Of a stretch of DNA of 26,852 nucleotides, positions 1 through 7,751 are shown one piece after another (position 1 is the first letter of the stretch; each line of letters starts with the position of its first letter). The translations under genes were made by a program, and so were the position numbers. The stretch is from an uncultured Beijerinckiaceae bacterium. GTDB lineage: Bacteria > Pseudomonadota > Alphaproteobacteria > Rhizobiales > Beijerinckiaceae. The stretch spans positions 1-26,852 of the forward strand of contig CALMRL010000369.1 in assembly GCA_937873345.1 (NCBI GenBank), in the 5' to 3' direction. The notes beneath the pieces are model-generated. The model was given only the letters and a program-made list of their open reading frames with translations. It had not been told where the DNA came from and did not search any database.

Positions 1-342
1 AACAAGAGCGTCCATCCCCCTGCAACCCGCTCGTAGCGGGTTTGTCCCTCGTTCTTAGTGAGGATCGTTGAAGCGATGCCGGCTTGCAATTTAGGTGCTT
101 GTCGGTCATTATTGGCGTAATTGTTGCGCGCTGTAAGGGATATCCTTCCGTCCGACCCTATCCGGTTTGCGCATGTGGACACCCCGGTGGAGCCGGTATG
201 GTCTTAAGCGTCCATCGTGGGCGCCCAACGTGACGGTAGGGTTGTTCCGGCAGGGTCTGCGGCCGGCGGCGACTAGGAAGCAGCGCGCAATCTATCCGCG
301 GCGGAGGGCCGATCGGACGATTGCATCGCTGGATATCCCGCT
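1..342. other. left-edge stretch without a recognised gene
   Basis: Apart from the hairpin at 24-43 I see no convincing coding region, RNA gene or IS end here. The short open frames on both strands are rich in Arg, Pro and Ser and resemble chance frames in GC-rich DNA. Confidence 0.5.
24..43 (+). terminator. possible intrinsic terminator
   Basis: A perfect 8-bp inverted repeat (AACCCGCT / AGCGGGTT) encloses a 3-base loop and is followed by TTTG on the plus strand. It would end a transcript entering from left of the window. The T-run is short, so this is tentative. Confidence 0.4.
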
Positions 343-921
343 GTGTATCTCATCGTCAGCAACGATCCTTCACGCGACGTTCTGTGTCCAATCCAGATCG
401 CGCGACGGTCTTCCCTTATCAAAAGCGAAGTAGATGGCCTCTCCACAACACCGTGCAACAACTTCGGGAGGTGGAGAACGCTTCCCCTGGTATGCCAAAG
501 TGACGGCGGAACTGCTCCGGGCGGGCTCCATAAGGAGCTACATGCGCCAAGTGCATTAAGCATAAATGACGGCAATAGGAGTCAGTCTCTCACACTATTC
601 CATTTCGCAAGCGCAAACGCCCTTCCGGCAATCGCTTTTTGCGGCTTGACCATCGGAGATGTGCCTACGAGCCTAATAGGCAATCGAGGAAAGATAGCAG
701 TCTGGCTGACGAAGAGTACTACGCCGGAGGGACATGGCCTCGAAAGCGCATCCGTCGACAAGCAACGCGTCAGGTTGGAAGTCGAGGTGCCATGCAATCT
801 CCTTCTTTTCCGTTGGAACGACTGGAAGTGCTTCAACGTCGAGCCCTTCACCATTGAGCGCCTGGAGCAAGTCGCCGGTCCACAGGCAGCGCCTGCCAAT
901 TGGTATCTCTACTTTGGCTGA
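343..921 (+). CDS. uncharacterised protein, plausible only in its C-terminal half
   Basis: Not confidently recognised. The first 80 or so residues look non-coding, but from about residue 83 the frame reads like a real small domain. It has an L-x-L-F-H-F-A-S-A-N-A-L-P-A-I pattern, then GDVPTS, AVWLT, TPEGHGL, a KQRVRLEVEVP strand, and a C-terminal WNDWKCFNVEP...ANWYLYFG. The opening pattern resembles the start of ADP-ribosyltransferase-type folds, and I recall similar unnamed bacterial proteins ending in WY-x-YFG. Both points are recollection, not a search. No in-frame start with a Shine-Dalgarno lies near residue 83. An AAGGAG followed by ATG at 551 is in another frame, so the 5' end may be frameshifted. 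It could be a decayed gene or a chance frame. Confidence 0.35.
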   Translation: MYLIVSNDPSRDVLCPIQIARRSSLIKSEVDGLSTTPCNNFGRWRTLPLVCQSDGGTAPGGLHKELHAPSALSINDGNRSQSLTLFHFASANALPAIAFCGLTIGDVPTSLIGNRGKIAVWLTKSTTPEGHGLESASVDKQRVRLEVEVPCNLLLFRWNDWKCFNVEPFTIERLEQVAGPQAAPANWYLYFG

Positions 922-1121
922 CTCCGGCCGACATCTATCACAAACGCTGTCGACATGCCGACAGGCCAGCCAGTCGCGGATTGGCAGCACGGATTAGCAG
1001 GGTACCCACCCATCGAGGCGATACCGTATGCTCAGCGACAGCGCTGGCATCGCACTCTACTTCGTAACGTCCGTGCCCGGCTGATGCGATGACAAGCCGG
1101 TTGCATCGCTCCGAAGACCTT

Positions 1122-1548
1122 TCATGCGCAAAGATGCGCCGCCGCGAGCTCCTCGGGAGGTATAAGGATGCCGGCGCCCACCGCGCGCACCGCCGCCTCG
1201 ACGCCGGCGACCTTGTGGGCCGCGAGATTGTTCATCACCACTACGTCGCCGAGCTTGAGGGTGGGCGCGAGCCTCTGCTCGACATGGGCGCGGAACAACT
1301 CGCCGGTCATTGGGCCATCGAGCACGAGCGGGGCGACGCTGCCGCTGCTGCGCAGGGCGCCGATGAAGGGGGTGGTGAGCCAGTGACCATGCGGGACGCT
1401 GCGGCGCGGCGTCGACCAGGCGCTCGCCCTTCGGCCCCCAGCCCGACAGGCGGGTCATGTTGGTCGCCGCGCCGGTTTCGTCGAGGAACACGAAGGCGCT
1501 TGCGTCCATGAAGCGCTGCCACACCCGCCACGAGCTGAGGCAGCTCAG
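1122..1548 (-). pseudogene. IS630-family transposase, frameshifted and truncated
   Basis: The minus strand encodes the middle of an IS630-type DDE transposase in two frames. The upstream part carries WQRFMDASAFVFLDETGAAT with the first catalytic Asp in FLDETG. The frame breaks near 1390-1405 after GERLVDAAP. The downstream frame continues with HGHWLTTPFIGALR and LDGPMTGELFRAHVEQ. The second catalytic Asp, normally in VVMDN, is Asn here (VVMNN). Homology stops at GAGIL, before the usual LPPYSPDLNPIE block with the third acidic residue. The N-terminal helix-turn-helix half is also missing. The copy is therefore dead in several independent ways. It lies just downstream of the aldoxime dehydratase gene. 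Confidence 0.85.
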
Positions 1549-1781
1549 CCGCAAGCACACAAAGTGCGGAAGAACCTACCTTCGGCGCCGATCCACACCG
1601 TCGATCGCGTCTCCCTCGAACCGGTCCGCACAGCGACGAAAGACGTTCGACGCCTTCTCCGGGCGGCCGCCTTGGAATTGGGGCCGAAATTCTTAGCCAG
1701 ATACGCGTCGCGCGACGTCACGAAGCCGTCGAGCGTGCTTGCGACGTCTCGCTGTAGACCAACGTACATGTCGCTCGTCAC
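1545..1781 (-). pseudogene. fragment overlapping the aldoxime dehydratase stop
   Basis: A GTG codon at 1781 overlaps the TGA of the aldoxime dehydratase gene (GTGA), an arrangement typical of translational coupling. About 38 residues follow that look coding (MYVGLQRDVASTLDGF, then DAYLAKNFGPNSKAA). After that the frame turns Arg-rich. A neighbouring frame then gives KASNVFRRCADRFEGDAIDG, suggesting a frameshift near 1660. I do not recognise the family. It may be the head of a second gene in the operon, decayed when IS630 material landed beside it, or it may be chance. Confidence 0.25.
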
Positions 1782-2869
1782 GCGAGACGTTCAGCCGAGA
1801 AGTACGGAAGGAGCCCGGTCGCGGGATGGCAGTTGGCGTACTCGAGGACTTGGCCGCCCCGGGGTAGAATATAAACCTCGTGCCAGGTCCTGAGCTGGTT
1901 TGATCGACCGTACCGCTTGTAGCGGTCGATGGCGGCATTGAAGATCGCGGCGTGGGTTTGGTGGCCCTCGGCCCAAGTTTCCATGTGCCTCAGGGACAGG
2001 AAGTAGCCCAATGCGTGCGCTTCGAGTTGCGGACGACCATCCGGGTCCGTCGTTTGCTGCATGCGCAACGAGGCGCAACCGGTTTCACCGGCGTTCTCCC
2101 GCAGGAAGTTCATACCGGCGTCGAGGGGGCCGAGCAGCTTGGCTCGATAGTCCATGAGCTGCTCGTCGTCCATGGCGCCCCAGGTGTTCGCCGACCGAAT
2201 GACGGCGAGGTTGGCGGGCGCGTCCACCCGCCAACGCTGGCTGAAGCCGCCTCGCTCTGTGCGGTCCAGGGCGACGCCCGGTTCCGCGTCGAGCGGGTCG
2301 ACGGCGGACGCCGGCAGGCGGTCGCGCATCGCGCCATAGTAACCGCAGTAGGGCGTGGGATAGACCGACACGTCCGGGCTGCGCATCAGGCCGGCGGGGT
2401 AGTCGATCCAGTAGATGGTCTCCTGCCGATCCGGGGGGACGGCGAGCATCTCCCGCCAGACACCGACGTCGCCCGCCAGCCGCTCCGGGTCGGCCCACCA
2501 TCCGGCGACCGCAGAATCTCTCTCCCAACGGGAGAAGCGCGCCGCGTCGACCCAGTAGGCCGCCACCACGTGGTTGGTGAATCCGGCCGGATCGGTGAAA
2601 CGAGCATGGTCGTAGGACGAGGGACCGTCCGCGTGCCCGGCGAGGCTGGAGCGCACCCACGCCATGAACTTGGATCCGGCCAGCGCCTCCGGATCGCGGG
2701 CCTGCGCGGCGAAGAAGGAAAGCCTGACCTCCTCGCCCGGAAGCCGCACGGACCAGCGCTGCACCGCTGGTTTGAAGTCCAACGGCTTGCGGATCGGGGC
2801 GATGCGGTCGGCAACGCCGTACGCCTCGGCGGGCGCTTCGTCCAAGATCCTGGCAGTTGTCATGCTCAT
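1778..2869 (-). CDS. oxd: heme-containing aldoxime dehydratase (phenylacetaldoxime dehydratase family)
   Basis: This enzyme family dehydrates aldoximes (R-CH=N-OH) to nitriles using a ferrous heme b in the cytoplasm. The 363-residue length fits the family (about 350-380). The residues known to act in Pseudomonas OxdA (Arg178, Ser219, proximal His299, distal His320) all have counterparts in the same order. They are Arg182 in YYGAMRDRLP, Ser226 in LAVIRSANTW, His306 in GHQTHAAIF and His330 in TWHEVYI. The C-terminal EYANCHPATGLL block is also typical. A GGAGG lies 4 nt before the chosen ATG; a second ATG two codons on is possible. It sits 62 bp downstream of a Tat-type alpha/beta hydrolase, probably in one operon. 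Usual partners such as nitrilase or nitrile hydratase are not seen in the window. The substrate cannot be told from sequence. Confidence 0.92.
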   Translation of the reverse strand: MSMTTARILDEAPAEAYGVADRIAPIRKPLDFKPAVQRWSVRLPGEEVRLSFFAAQARDPEALAGSKFMAWVRSSLAGHADGPSSYDHARFTDPAGFTNHVVAAYWVDAARFSRWERDSAVAGWWADPERLAGDVGVWREMLAVPPDRQETIYWIDYPAGLMRSPDVSVYPTPYCGYYGAMRDRLPASAVDPLDAEPGVALDRTERGGFSQRWRVDAPANLAVIRSANTWGAMDDEQLMDYRAKLLGPLDAGMNFLRENAGETGCASLRMQQTTDPDGRPQLEAHALGYFLSLRHMETWAEGHQTHAAIFNAAIDRYKRYGRSNQLRTWHEVYILPRGGQVLEYANCHPATGLLPYFSAERLA

Positions 2870-2931
2870 CGTTCCTCCAACACTCGGCCGAATGTCCAGA
2901 CGAGCCCCGCGAGGCGCTCCGCTAGCGCCAC

Positions 2932-3903
2932 TCAGGCCATCGACATGATCGAGGAGGCGATCACGTTGAGGTGCGTCTCGAGGGCGAAATGGCCTGTGTC
3001 CAAGAGCGTGACTTGGGCGTCGGGCACGTCGCGCCGGAACGCCTCGGCACCCCGCGGCACGAAGAACAGGTCGTTACGCCCCCAGATCGCCAGCACGGGA
3101 GGCTTTTTCGCGCGAAGGAACTCTTGGTAGAGCGGGTATCTCGCGATGTTGGCGTTGTAGTCGAGCTTGAGGTCCACCTGGATATCGGCGTTGCCGGCCG
3201 TGGCGAGGATCGCCGCGTCGAGCCGGTAGGCTTCCGGTTCGATGATCCCGGGATCGGCGACGCCCTGGAAGTAGGCGGCCTTCACGCCGTCCAGCGTCAA
3301 GCGCGACCGTATGATCTCCCGGGCCGCATCCGAGCGATGCTCCCAGTAATCGACGAGGGGTTTCCAGGGCTTGTCGCCCAGGCCCTCGAGGTAGGCGTTG
3401 CCGTTCTGTGAGATGATGCCCGCGACCCTGTCGGGGTAGGCTAGGGCCAAGTTGAAGCCGATCGGGGCGCCGTAGTCGAAGACGTAAATCGCGTAGCGTC
3501 GGAGGTCGAGCGCGTCGACGAAGCCCTTGATCGTCTCGCTCAGGCTCGCGAACGTGTACGCGTAGCCCGACGCCCGATCGACCTCCGTGAAGCCGAACGA
3601 GGGGAGATCGGGCGCGACCACCCTGTAGCGCGTCGCCAGAATCGGCATCAGGTGCCGGAAGTAGTGCGACGAGTTCGCGAAGCCGTGGAGGAGCAGGATG
3701 GTGGGCGACGTCGGGGAGCCGGCCTCGCGGTAGAACACGTTGACCGGACCGACCCTCTGGTAGGCGTGGCGGACGGCAGGAGGGAGCGCTGCGGCGGGCG
3801 AGGCCGTGGCGGGCGTGTCCTCGACCATCGCCGTCGCGACGACCGACGTTGCGGCGCAAGCCAGCATCCGTCTCCGGCTGAAGGCTTCTGCCACATCTGT
3901 CAT
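2932..3903 (-). CDS. alpha/beta hydrolase with Tat-type signal (haloalkane dehalogenase / epoxide hydrolase-like)
   Basis: The N-terminus FSRRRMLACAATSVVATAM matches a twin-arginine signal, so export is predicted. The fold follows with HGFANSS (residues 73-79, oxyanion region), nucleophile Asp143 in VFDYGAPIG, an acidic residue at Asp278 in WGRNDLFF, and catalytic His305 in DTGHFALE. An Asp nucleophile places it with haloalkane dehalogenases and epoxide hydrolases rather than Ser esterases. However, the residue after the nucleophile is Tyr, where true dehalogenases have the halide-binding Trp, so the reaction is undecided. An AGGGAAG Shine-Dalgarno sits 7 nt before the ATG. It is probably co-transcribed with the aldoxime dehydratase downstream. 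The upstream neighbour is a Tat-signal fragment and then an aldehyde dehydrogenase. Confidence 0.88.
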   Translation of the reverse strand: MTDVAEAFSRRRMLACAATSVVATAMVEDTPATASPAAALPPAVRHAYQRVGPVNVFYREAGSPTSPTILLLHGFANSSHYFRHLMPILATRYRVVAPDLPSFGFTEVDRASGYAYTFASLSETIKGFVDALDLRRYAIYVFDYGAPIGFNLALAYPDRVAGIISQNGNAYLEGLGDKPWKPLVDYWEHRSDAAREIIRSRLTLDGVKAAYFQGVADPGIIEPEAYRLDAAILATAGNADIQVDLKLDYNANIARYPLYQEFLRAKKPPVLAIWGRNDLFFVPRGAEAFRRDVPDAQVTLLDTGHFALETHLNVIASSIMSMA

Positions 3904-3904
3904 T

Positions 3905-4098
3905 TGCTATCTTCCCTATCCCTTGCAGGCCGGGTCCGTCGTAGGTGTTGAACAAGGCCAACGCGTTGCCGAAGGTGCCGCCGCTCGCCGGCTGCGCCGA
4001 GGCATCAAGTCCCAGGATCGCCGGCGTCACGCTGGTGCCGGCAAACATCACCGCGCCGTGCCGAGCGACGACGTGCGCGCAGCCGCCGGCGCGTCATG
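3905..4098 (-). pseudogene. N-terminal remnant of a Tat-exported protein
   Basis: An ATG at 4098 begins MTRRRL, a twin-arginine-like start, but that frame then becomes pure Arg/Ala. A neighbouring frame continues as HGAVMFAGTSVTPAILGLD, then ASAQPASGG and NALALFNTYDGPG. That reads as a hydrophobic signal core, an A-x-A cleavage site and the start of a mature chain. The two frames together look like one frameshifted Tat signal. It ends where the alpha/beta hydrolase gene starts, so only the head remains. The original family cannot be named. An alternative is that this is just a leader region of the hydrolase gene. Confidence 0.4.
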
Positions 4099-4390
4099 AC
4101 GCGGGCTGTGCAAGGTTCTTCGAGGTCGACGGCGGCTCGGCGATGTTTCCCGCCGAGCCGGACCACCCGGGAGCCGGAGCGCGCCGGCTTGCGTGCATCC
4201 GGGTCGGGGGATCGCGACGAGTGCCGCGGCCCCCGAGCGAGTGGGCCGTCGGCGTCCCGGCCGGCGTCGGCAAGTTCGTCCCGCTCGACGATTTCCCCGT
4301 CGCCGGGGCCGACGTCCGATGCGCGCGGGTCGGATCGCCTTGCATGAGGCGCAGGGACCGGCTCCGTCATGGCAGCTCGCGACCTGCCGC

Positions 4391-5758
4391 TCAGGCGACG
4401 CGGACGAGCTTCCTGTTGACGAACTCCCCCATGCCGGCCTCGGCCAGCTCGCGGCCGTAGCCCGAGTTCTTGATGCCGCCGAACGGCAGGTCCGGCGCCG
4501 TCCAGGTCGCCTTGTTGACGAACACCATGCCCGACTGGATCCGCCGCGCCACGCGCTTGCCGCGCTCGACGTCCCGCGTCATCACAGTGCCGCCCAGGCC
4601 GTAGGGCGAGTCGTTCGCCAGCTCGACCGCGCTGTTCTCGTCAGCAACGCGGAACACGATGGCAACGGGGGCGAAGATCTCCTCATGGTAGGCTGGGTTG
4701 TCGGGCCTCAGATCGGTGATGATCGTCGGCTCGAGGTAGAAGCCAGGGCGGTCGAGGCGTCGGCCGCCGAGCAGCACCTTGGCTCCGCCATCCACGGCCG
4801 AGTTGATCTGGCCAAGCGCATCGGACAGCGCGCGCCCGGTGCACAGCGGGCCGAGCGTGGTCGTCTCATCCATCGGGTCCCCGGGCCGCAGCTTCTCCAG
4901 CTCCGCCTTGAAGCGCGCGACGAACTCGTCGGCCACCTTCTCGTGGAGGATGTAGCGCTTGGCGGCGATGCAGCACTCGCCGGTGTTGTTCATCTTGGCC
5001 CACACGCCTTCCTTGACGGCGAGGTCGAGGTCGGCGTCGTCCAGCACGATGAAGGCATCGCTGCCGCCGAGCTCCAACGTCGACTTCTTCACCGCCTGCC
5101 CCGCCGCGGAGGCGACGGCCGCGCCGGCGCGCACCCCGCCGGTCAGGGCGACGCCGACGACGCGGTCGTCGGCGATGAGGCGCGCCGCCTGCTCGTTGCT
5201 GGCGAAGACGTTGGCGTAGGTGCCCTCGGGCGCCCCGGCGTCGACGAAGAGCTTGGCGAAGGCCAGCGCGCACTGCGGCACGTTGGGCGCATGCTTCACG
5301 ACGAGCGTGTTGCCGACCATCAGGTTCGGCCCGGCGACGCGGGCGAGCTGGTAGTAGGGGAAGTTCCAGGGCTCGATGCAGAACAAGACGCCCATCGAGG
5401 CGCTTTCCACGACGGCCTCGCCGGTCGCGATCGCCAGCGGCCGATCCGCCAGGAACGCGGCGGCGTTGTCGGCGTAGTAGTCGAGGATGTCGGCGCTGAG
5501 GTCGACCTCGGCGCGCGCCTCCGCGATCAGCTTGCCCATCTCGAGCGTCACCAGGCGCGCCATCCCCTCGCGGCGCTCGCGCAAGAGCGCGGCCGCCCTC
5601 CTCACGACTGCGCCGCGCTCGTCGAGGCTGCGGGTCGACCAGGCCCGTTCGTAGGCCGCGTGCGCCCGGCCAATGATCGCCTCGATCTCATCATCGCCGT
5701 GGTCGGCGAACTCCTGCGGTTCGCGCTCGTCCGCAGGATTTACGCTAGTGTAACCCAT
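4391..5758 (-). CDS. NAD(P)-dependent aldehyde dehydrogenase, succinate-semialdehyde dehydrogenase type
   Basis: A 455-residue aldehyde dehydrogenase of the Sad/GabD type, oxidising an aldehyde to an acid with NAD(P)+ in the cytoplasm. The catalytic set is present: Asn132 in CIEPWNFPYYQ, Lys155 in LVVKHAP, general base Glu229 in LELGGSDAF, and nucleophile Cys263 in NNTGECCIAAKRYI. PFGGIKNSGYGRELAEAG near the C-terminus is typical of the family. The open frame runs 67 codons further upstream, but the ATG at 5758 has an AGGAGG about 9 nt before it and gives the family's normal length. It lies first in a probable unit with the alpha/beta hydrolase and aldoxime dehydratase, though 290 bp and a fragment intervene. 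It could take semialdehydes or simple aldehydes made by neighbouring enzymes; the substrate is inference. Confidence 0.93.
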   Translation of the reverse strand: MGYTSVNPADEREPQEFADHGDDEIEAIIGRAHAAYERAWSTRSLDERGAVVRRAAALLRERREGMARLVTLEMGKLIAEARAEVDLSADILDYYADNAAAFLADRPLAIATGEAVVESASMGVLFCIEPWNFPYYQLARVAGPNLMVGNTLVVKHAPNVPQCALAFAKLFVDAGAPEGTYANVFASNEQAARLIADDRVVGVALTGGVRAGAAVASAAGQAVKKSTLELGGSDAFIVLDDADLDLAVKEGVWAKMNNTGECCIAAKRYILHEKVADEFVARFKAELEKLRPGDPMDETTTLGPLCTGRALSDALGQINSAVDGGAKVLLGGRRLDRPGFYLEPTIITDLRPDNPAYHEEIFAPVAIVFRVADENSAVELANDSPYGLGGTVMTRDVERGKRVARRIQSGMVFVNKATWTAPDLPFGGIKNSGYGRELAEAGMGEFVNRKLVRVA

Positions 5759-6189
5759 GATTGGCTTCCTCCTGGTCTCAAGTCTCGATGTCGTGGGAGT
5801 GGCGGCCGATGCATCGTGCCTTCGGTCGATCGCGGATGGTCGCACGCGACCATCCGCGTTGGCGGGCGTCCGAGATCGACGGCGACCCCGAGAAGACGGC
5901 ATGGCGGACGGGGCGACCTGTCGATCGTCGTCGCGTCCGATCGTGGATGGCACCGCCATCCTTGTCGTGGCCGCCCAGGTGCCGCCCCACCAACGTTTCG
6001 GACCCGGGATCTATGGTCAAGCGTAGCCGCGAACGCCCGACCCGCGACAGCGAGGATCCGAGATACCCTCCATCCCGCGAGAGATGACGACCGCGGCGCC
6101 CCTTCCGACGTGGGGTCTTCGAGTGCTTAGAACTCCGGGCGTGTACCGGCTCGGGATCGCGGAAGGACGGTGATGAATCGCCGGCCGGC
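5759..6189. other. gene-free stretch upstream of the aldehyde dehydrogenase
   Basis: No credible gene on either strand; the open frames are Arg/Pro/Ser-rich shadows. The notable content is the aldehyde dehydrogenase ribosome binding site next to 5758 and the long perfect inverted repeat at 5831-5858. Confidence 0.6.
5831..5858. promoter_or_regulatory. 28-bp palindrome (13-bp perfect arms), candidate operator
   Basis: CGCGGATGGTCGC, two bases, then GCGACCATCCGCG: the 13-bp arms are exact reverse complements. It lies about 73 bp upstream of the aldehyde dehydrogenase start, where an operator would be expected. The 2-base centre suits a dimeric repressor site better than an RNA hairpin. No TetR- or MarR-type regulator is encoded in the window, so the protein that would bind is unknown. 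Confidence 0.5.
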
Positions 6190-7197
6190 TCATCGGACGC
6201 GCCGAATGCCGGAGACCGCCAGCGGCACGCGGTGGATGGCGTTGCGGGCGGCGGACGCGGGCTGTCCGACGCCGTCGCGATCGAACGCCCTGACGGCGAT
6301 TTCCCGCCCCGTCCCGATCGCCAGCGCGCCGCGGAACGGTTGCCACGAACGCTGGCGACGCGGCTCGACCTCGGCCGCGATCCAGGTTTGCCCATCGTCC
6401 GCGCTGAGATCGACCATGGCGACGCCCGCGTCCGCCCAGGCGTAGCCGGTCACGGACAAGTCGCCCGCCGGCACGACCGAACCGGGTTCCGGATGGACGA
6501 TCACAGCCTCCGGTCCCGCCGACCACACCGGCGACGGCGACGAAGCCGGCGTGCGCGGGGGATCGTTGTAGTAGCGCGTGGTGAAGAGCCCGGTCGCGCG
6601 GGTCTTCGCCAGCTCGATCCGGTACAGCCACTTCACCGAATTGGTGCCGTAGTAGCCGGGGACCACCAGCCTCGCGGGAAAGCCGTGCTCCGGCGAGAGC
6701 GCCTCGCCGTCACACTCGTAGGCCACGAGGACGTCGCCGCCCGGCAGGCGGGCCAGCGGCAGGTCCTTCCAGTAGAAGGGCACCGCCTCGCCGGCGAACG
6801 CCCCGTGGTCGGCGCCGAACGACCAGATGTAGGCCGCCTCCGGAGCGACGCCGGCGTCGTCCAGGATGTCGGACAAAGCCACCCCGCCCCAGACGACGTT
6901 CGCGATCCTGCGCTCGGCCCGTTCCGGAGCCGTAGGATCGCCGGCGCATTGGTGGAAGGCTTCGAGCGTCCTCTTGGGATAGCGGGCGAGATCAGTGAAA
7001 TCGAGGCGGCGCGGTCGCTCCACCAAGCCGCAGACGTCCAGGCTCCACTCGTCCCGCGCGATGCGGGGGATGCCGAGATGGGCCAGGACGAACAGGTCGG
7101 CCGCCGGGGTGATGCGATCAACGAGTTGATGCGGCTGGAACGGTATGCGTCGCAGCGTGCCCGCGGGTTCTTGCCGGGTCGGCCGATCGGAAGCCAT
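6190..7197 (-). CDS. sulfite oxidase-family molybdopterin oxidoreductase
   Basis: A 335-residue protein with the sulfite-oxidase molybdopterin fold (about residues 35-200), then the Mo-co dimerisation domain (about 230-323). The Mo-coordinating Cys is Cys84 in FHQCAGDP. HGFPARLVVPGYYGTNSVKW (171-190) is a hallmark block, and VTGYAWADAG and VDLSADDGQTW mark the dimerisation domain. The dimerisation domain argues for the sulfite dehydrogenase type rather than MsrP. No signal peptide is visible, so the protein appears cytoplasmic. The ATG at 7197 is chosen for an AAAGG 7 nt upstream. An in-frame ATG at 7215 and a longer frame to 7359 lack such a site. It lies 80 bp downstream of a small secreted-peptide gene, probably in one transcript. 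No heme c subunit is adjacent, so the electron acceptor is unknown. Confidence 0.9.
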   Translation of the reverse strand: MASDRPTRQEPAGTLRRIPFQPHQLVDRITPAADLFVLAHLGIPRIARDEWSLDVCGLVERPRRLDFTDLARYPKRTLEAFHQCAGDPTAPERAERRIANVVWGGVALSDILDDAGVAPEAAYIWSFGADHGAFAGEAVPFYWKDLPLARLPGGDVLVAYECDGEALSPEHGFPARLVVPGYYGTNSVKWLYRIELAKTRATGLFTTRYYNDPPRTPASSPSPVWSAGPEAVIVHPEPGSVVPAGDLSVTGYAWADAGVAMVDLSADDGQTWIAAEVEPRRQRSWQPFRGALAIGTGREIAVRAFDRDGVGQPASAARNAIHRVPLAVSGIRRVR

Positions 7198-7277
7198 GTC
7201 GATGCCTTTGTGCATGCGGCGGCCGTGATCCCGACCGGCCGCGATCCCGCGGCCGGTCGGTCTTTGCACGCCGCTGC

Positions 7278-7445
7278 TCAGTTTCGGTCGGGAAGGCCGC
7301 CGACCGGCCCGCCGGTCGCGGTGCCGCCGTCCTGGCTCTGCAAGACGGTCGCGTTCCATGGCGTCTGGCTCGCCGCTTCGACCGTGGCGGTCACGCCGCT
7401 CACCGCCAGAAGCAGAGTGGCAGTCAAGAAGATGATGATACGCAT
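7278..7445 (-). CDS. small secreted protein of 55 residues
   Basis: A short gene with an AGGAG about 8 nt before the ATG (ctAGGAGactaaatc). The product starts MRIIIFLTATLLLAVSGVTA, a clear signal peptide, with likely cleavage around VEAAS. The mature part is only about 30 residues and begins SQTPWNATVLQSQDGG. It then runs through Gly, Thr and Pro residues (TATGGPVGGLP) and ends DRN. There is no cysteine and no known domain. It precedes the molybdoenzyme gene in the same direction by 80 bp, suggesting co-transcription. The combination of strong ribosome binding site, hydrophobic leader and clean stop makes chance unlikely. The function is unknown. Confidence 0.7.
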   Translation of the reverse strand: MRIIIFLTATLLLAVSGVTATVEAASQTPWNATVLQSQDGGTATGGPVGGLPDRN

Positions 7446-7751
7446 GATTTAGTCTCCTAGTCTTTCATCCGGGCGCTCATTGCGCGCCGTCGACAGGAGG
7501 AAACATGCGCATCCGTGGTCGAGCGGAGAACGCCGGTCGTGAGCGAAAGGTCTTTGCTTGCCAAGCAAAGCAGGGGCCCTCTTCCATCATGCGGCCAATG
7601 ACACGCGCATCGCTGGAAGCGGTGGCGATCGACCGGGGCAGTGGTCGCCCGTGACCCAAACCCGATGTAACGAGGAATGATGAGCTTGGCGCCGACCGGC
7701 ATGCCCATCGTCGCGGACGGGTTCGCGCCGGTCCTGGCGGCGCCACATGCC
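7446..7751. other. intergenic region upstream of the secreted-peptide / molybdoenzyme unit
   Basis: Probable promoter region for the minus-strand unit starting at 7445. It contains a 19-bp inverted repeat (7552-7570). Overlapping short frames on both strands are not supported. Confidence 0.5.
7552..7570. promoter_or_regulatory. 19-bp inverted repeat, candidate operator
   Basis: CTTTGCTTG, one base, CAAGCAAAG: perfect 9-bp arms about a single central base, 107 bp upstream of the small secreted-peptide gene. The composition is AT-richer than its surroundings. The LysR genes on the left-hand run are candidate binders, but nothing in the sequence proves a link. Confidence 0.4.

Noticed and set aside
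4193..6130. Long 645-codon plus-strand frame
   Set aside because: It is antisense to the aldehyde dehydrogenase, which has a full catalytic set and ribosome binding site; the product is Arg/Val/Gly-rich with no family features.
7505..7654. Plus-strand 49-codon frame with AGGAGG 4 nt before the ATG
   Set aside because: It runs against all neighbouring genes and its product is basic and featureless. The spacing is short and the inverted repeat at 7552-7570 lies inside it, so the motif is probably chance.
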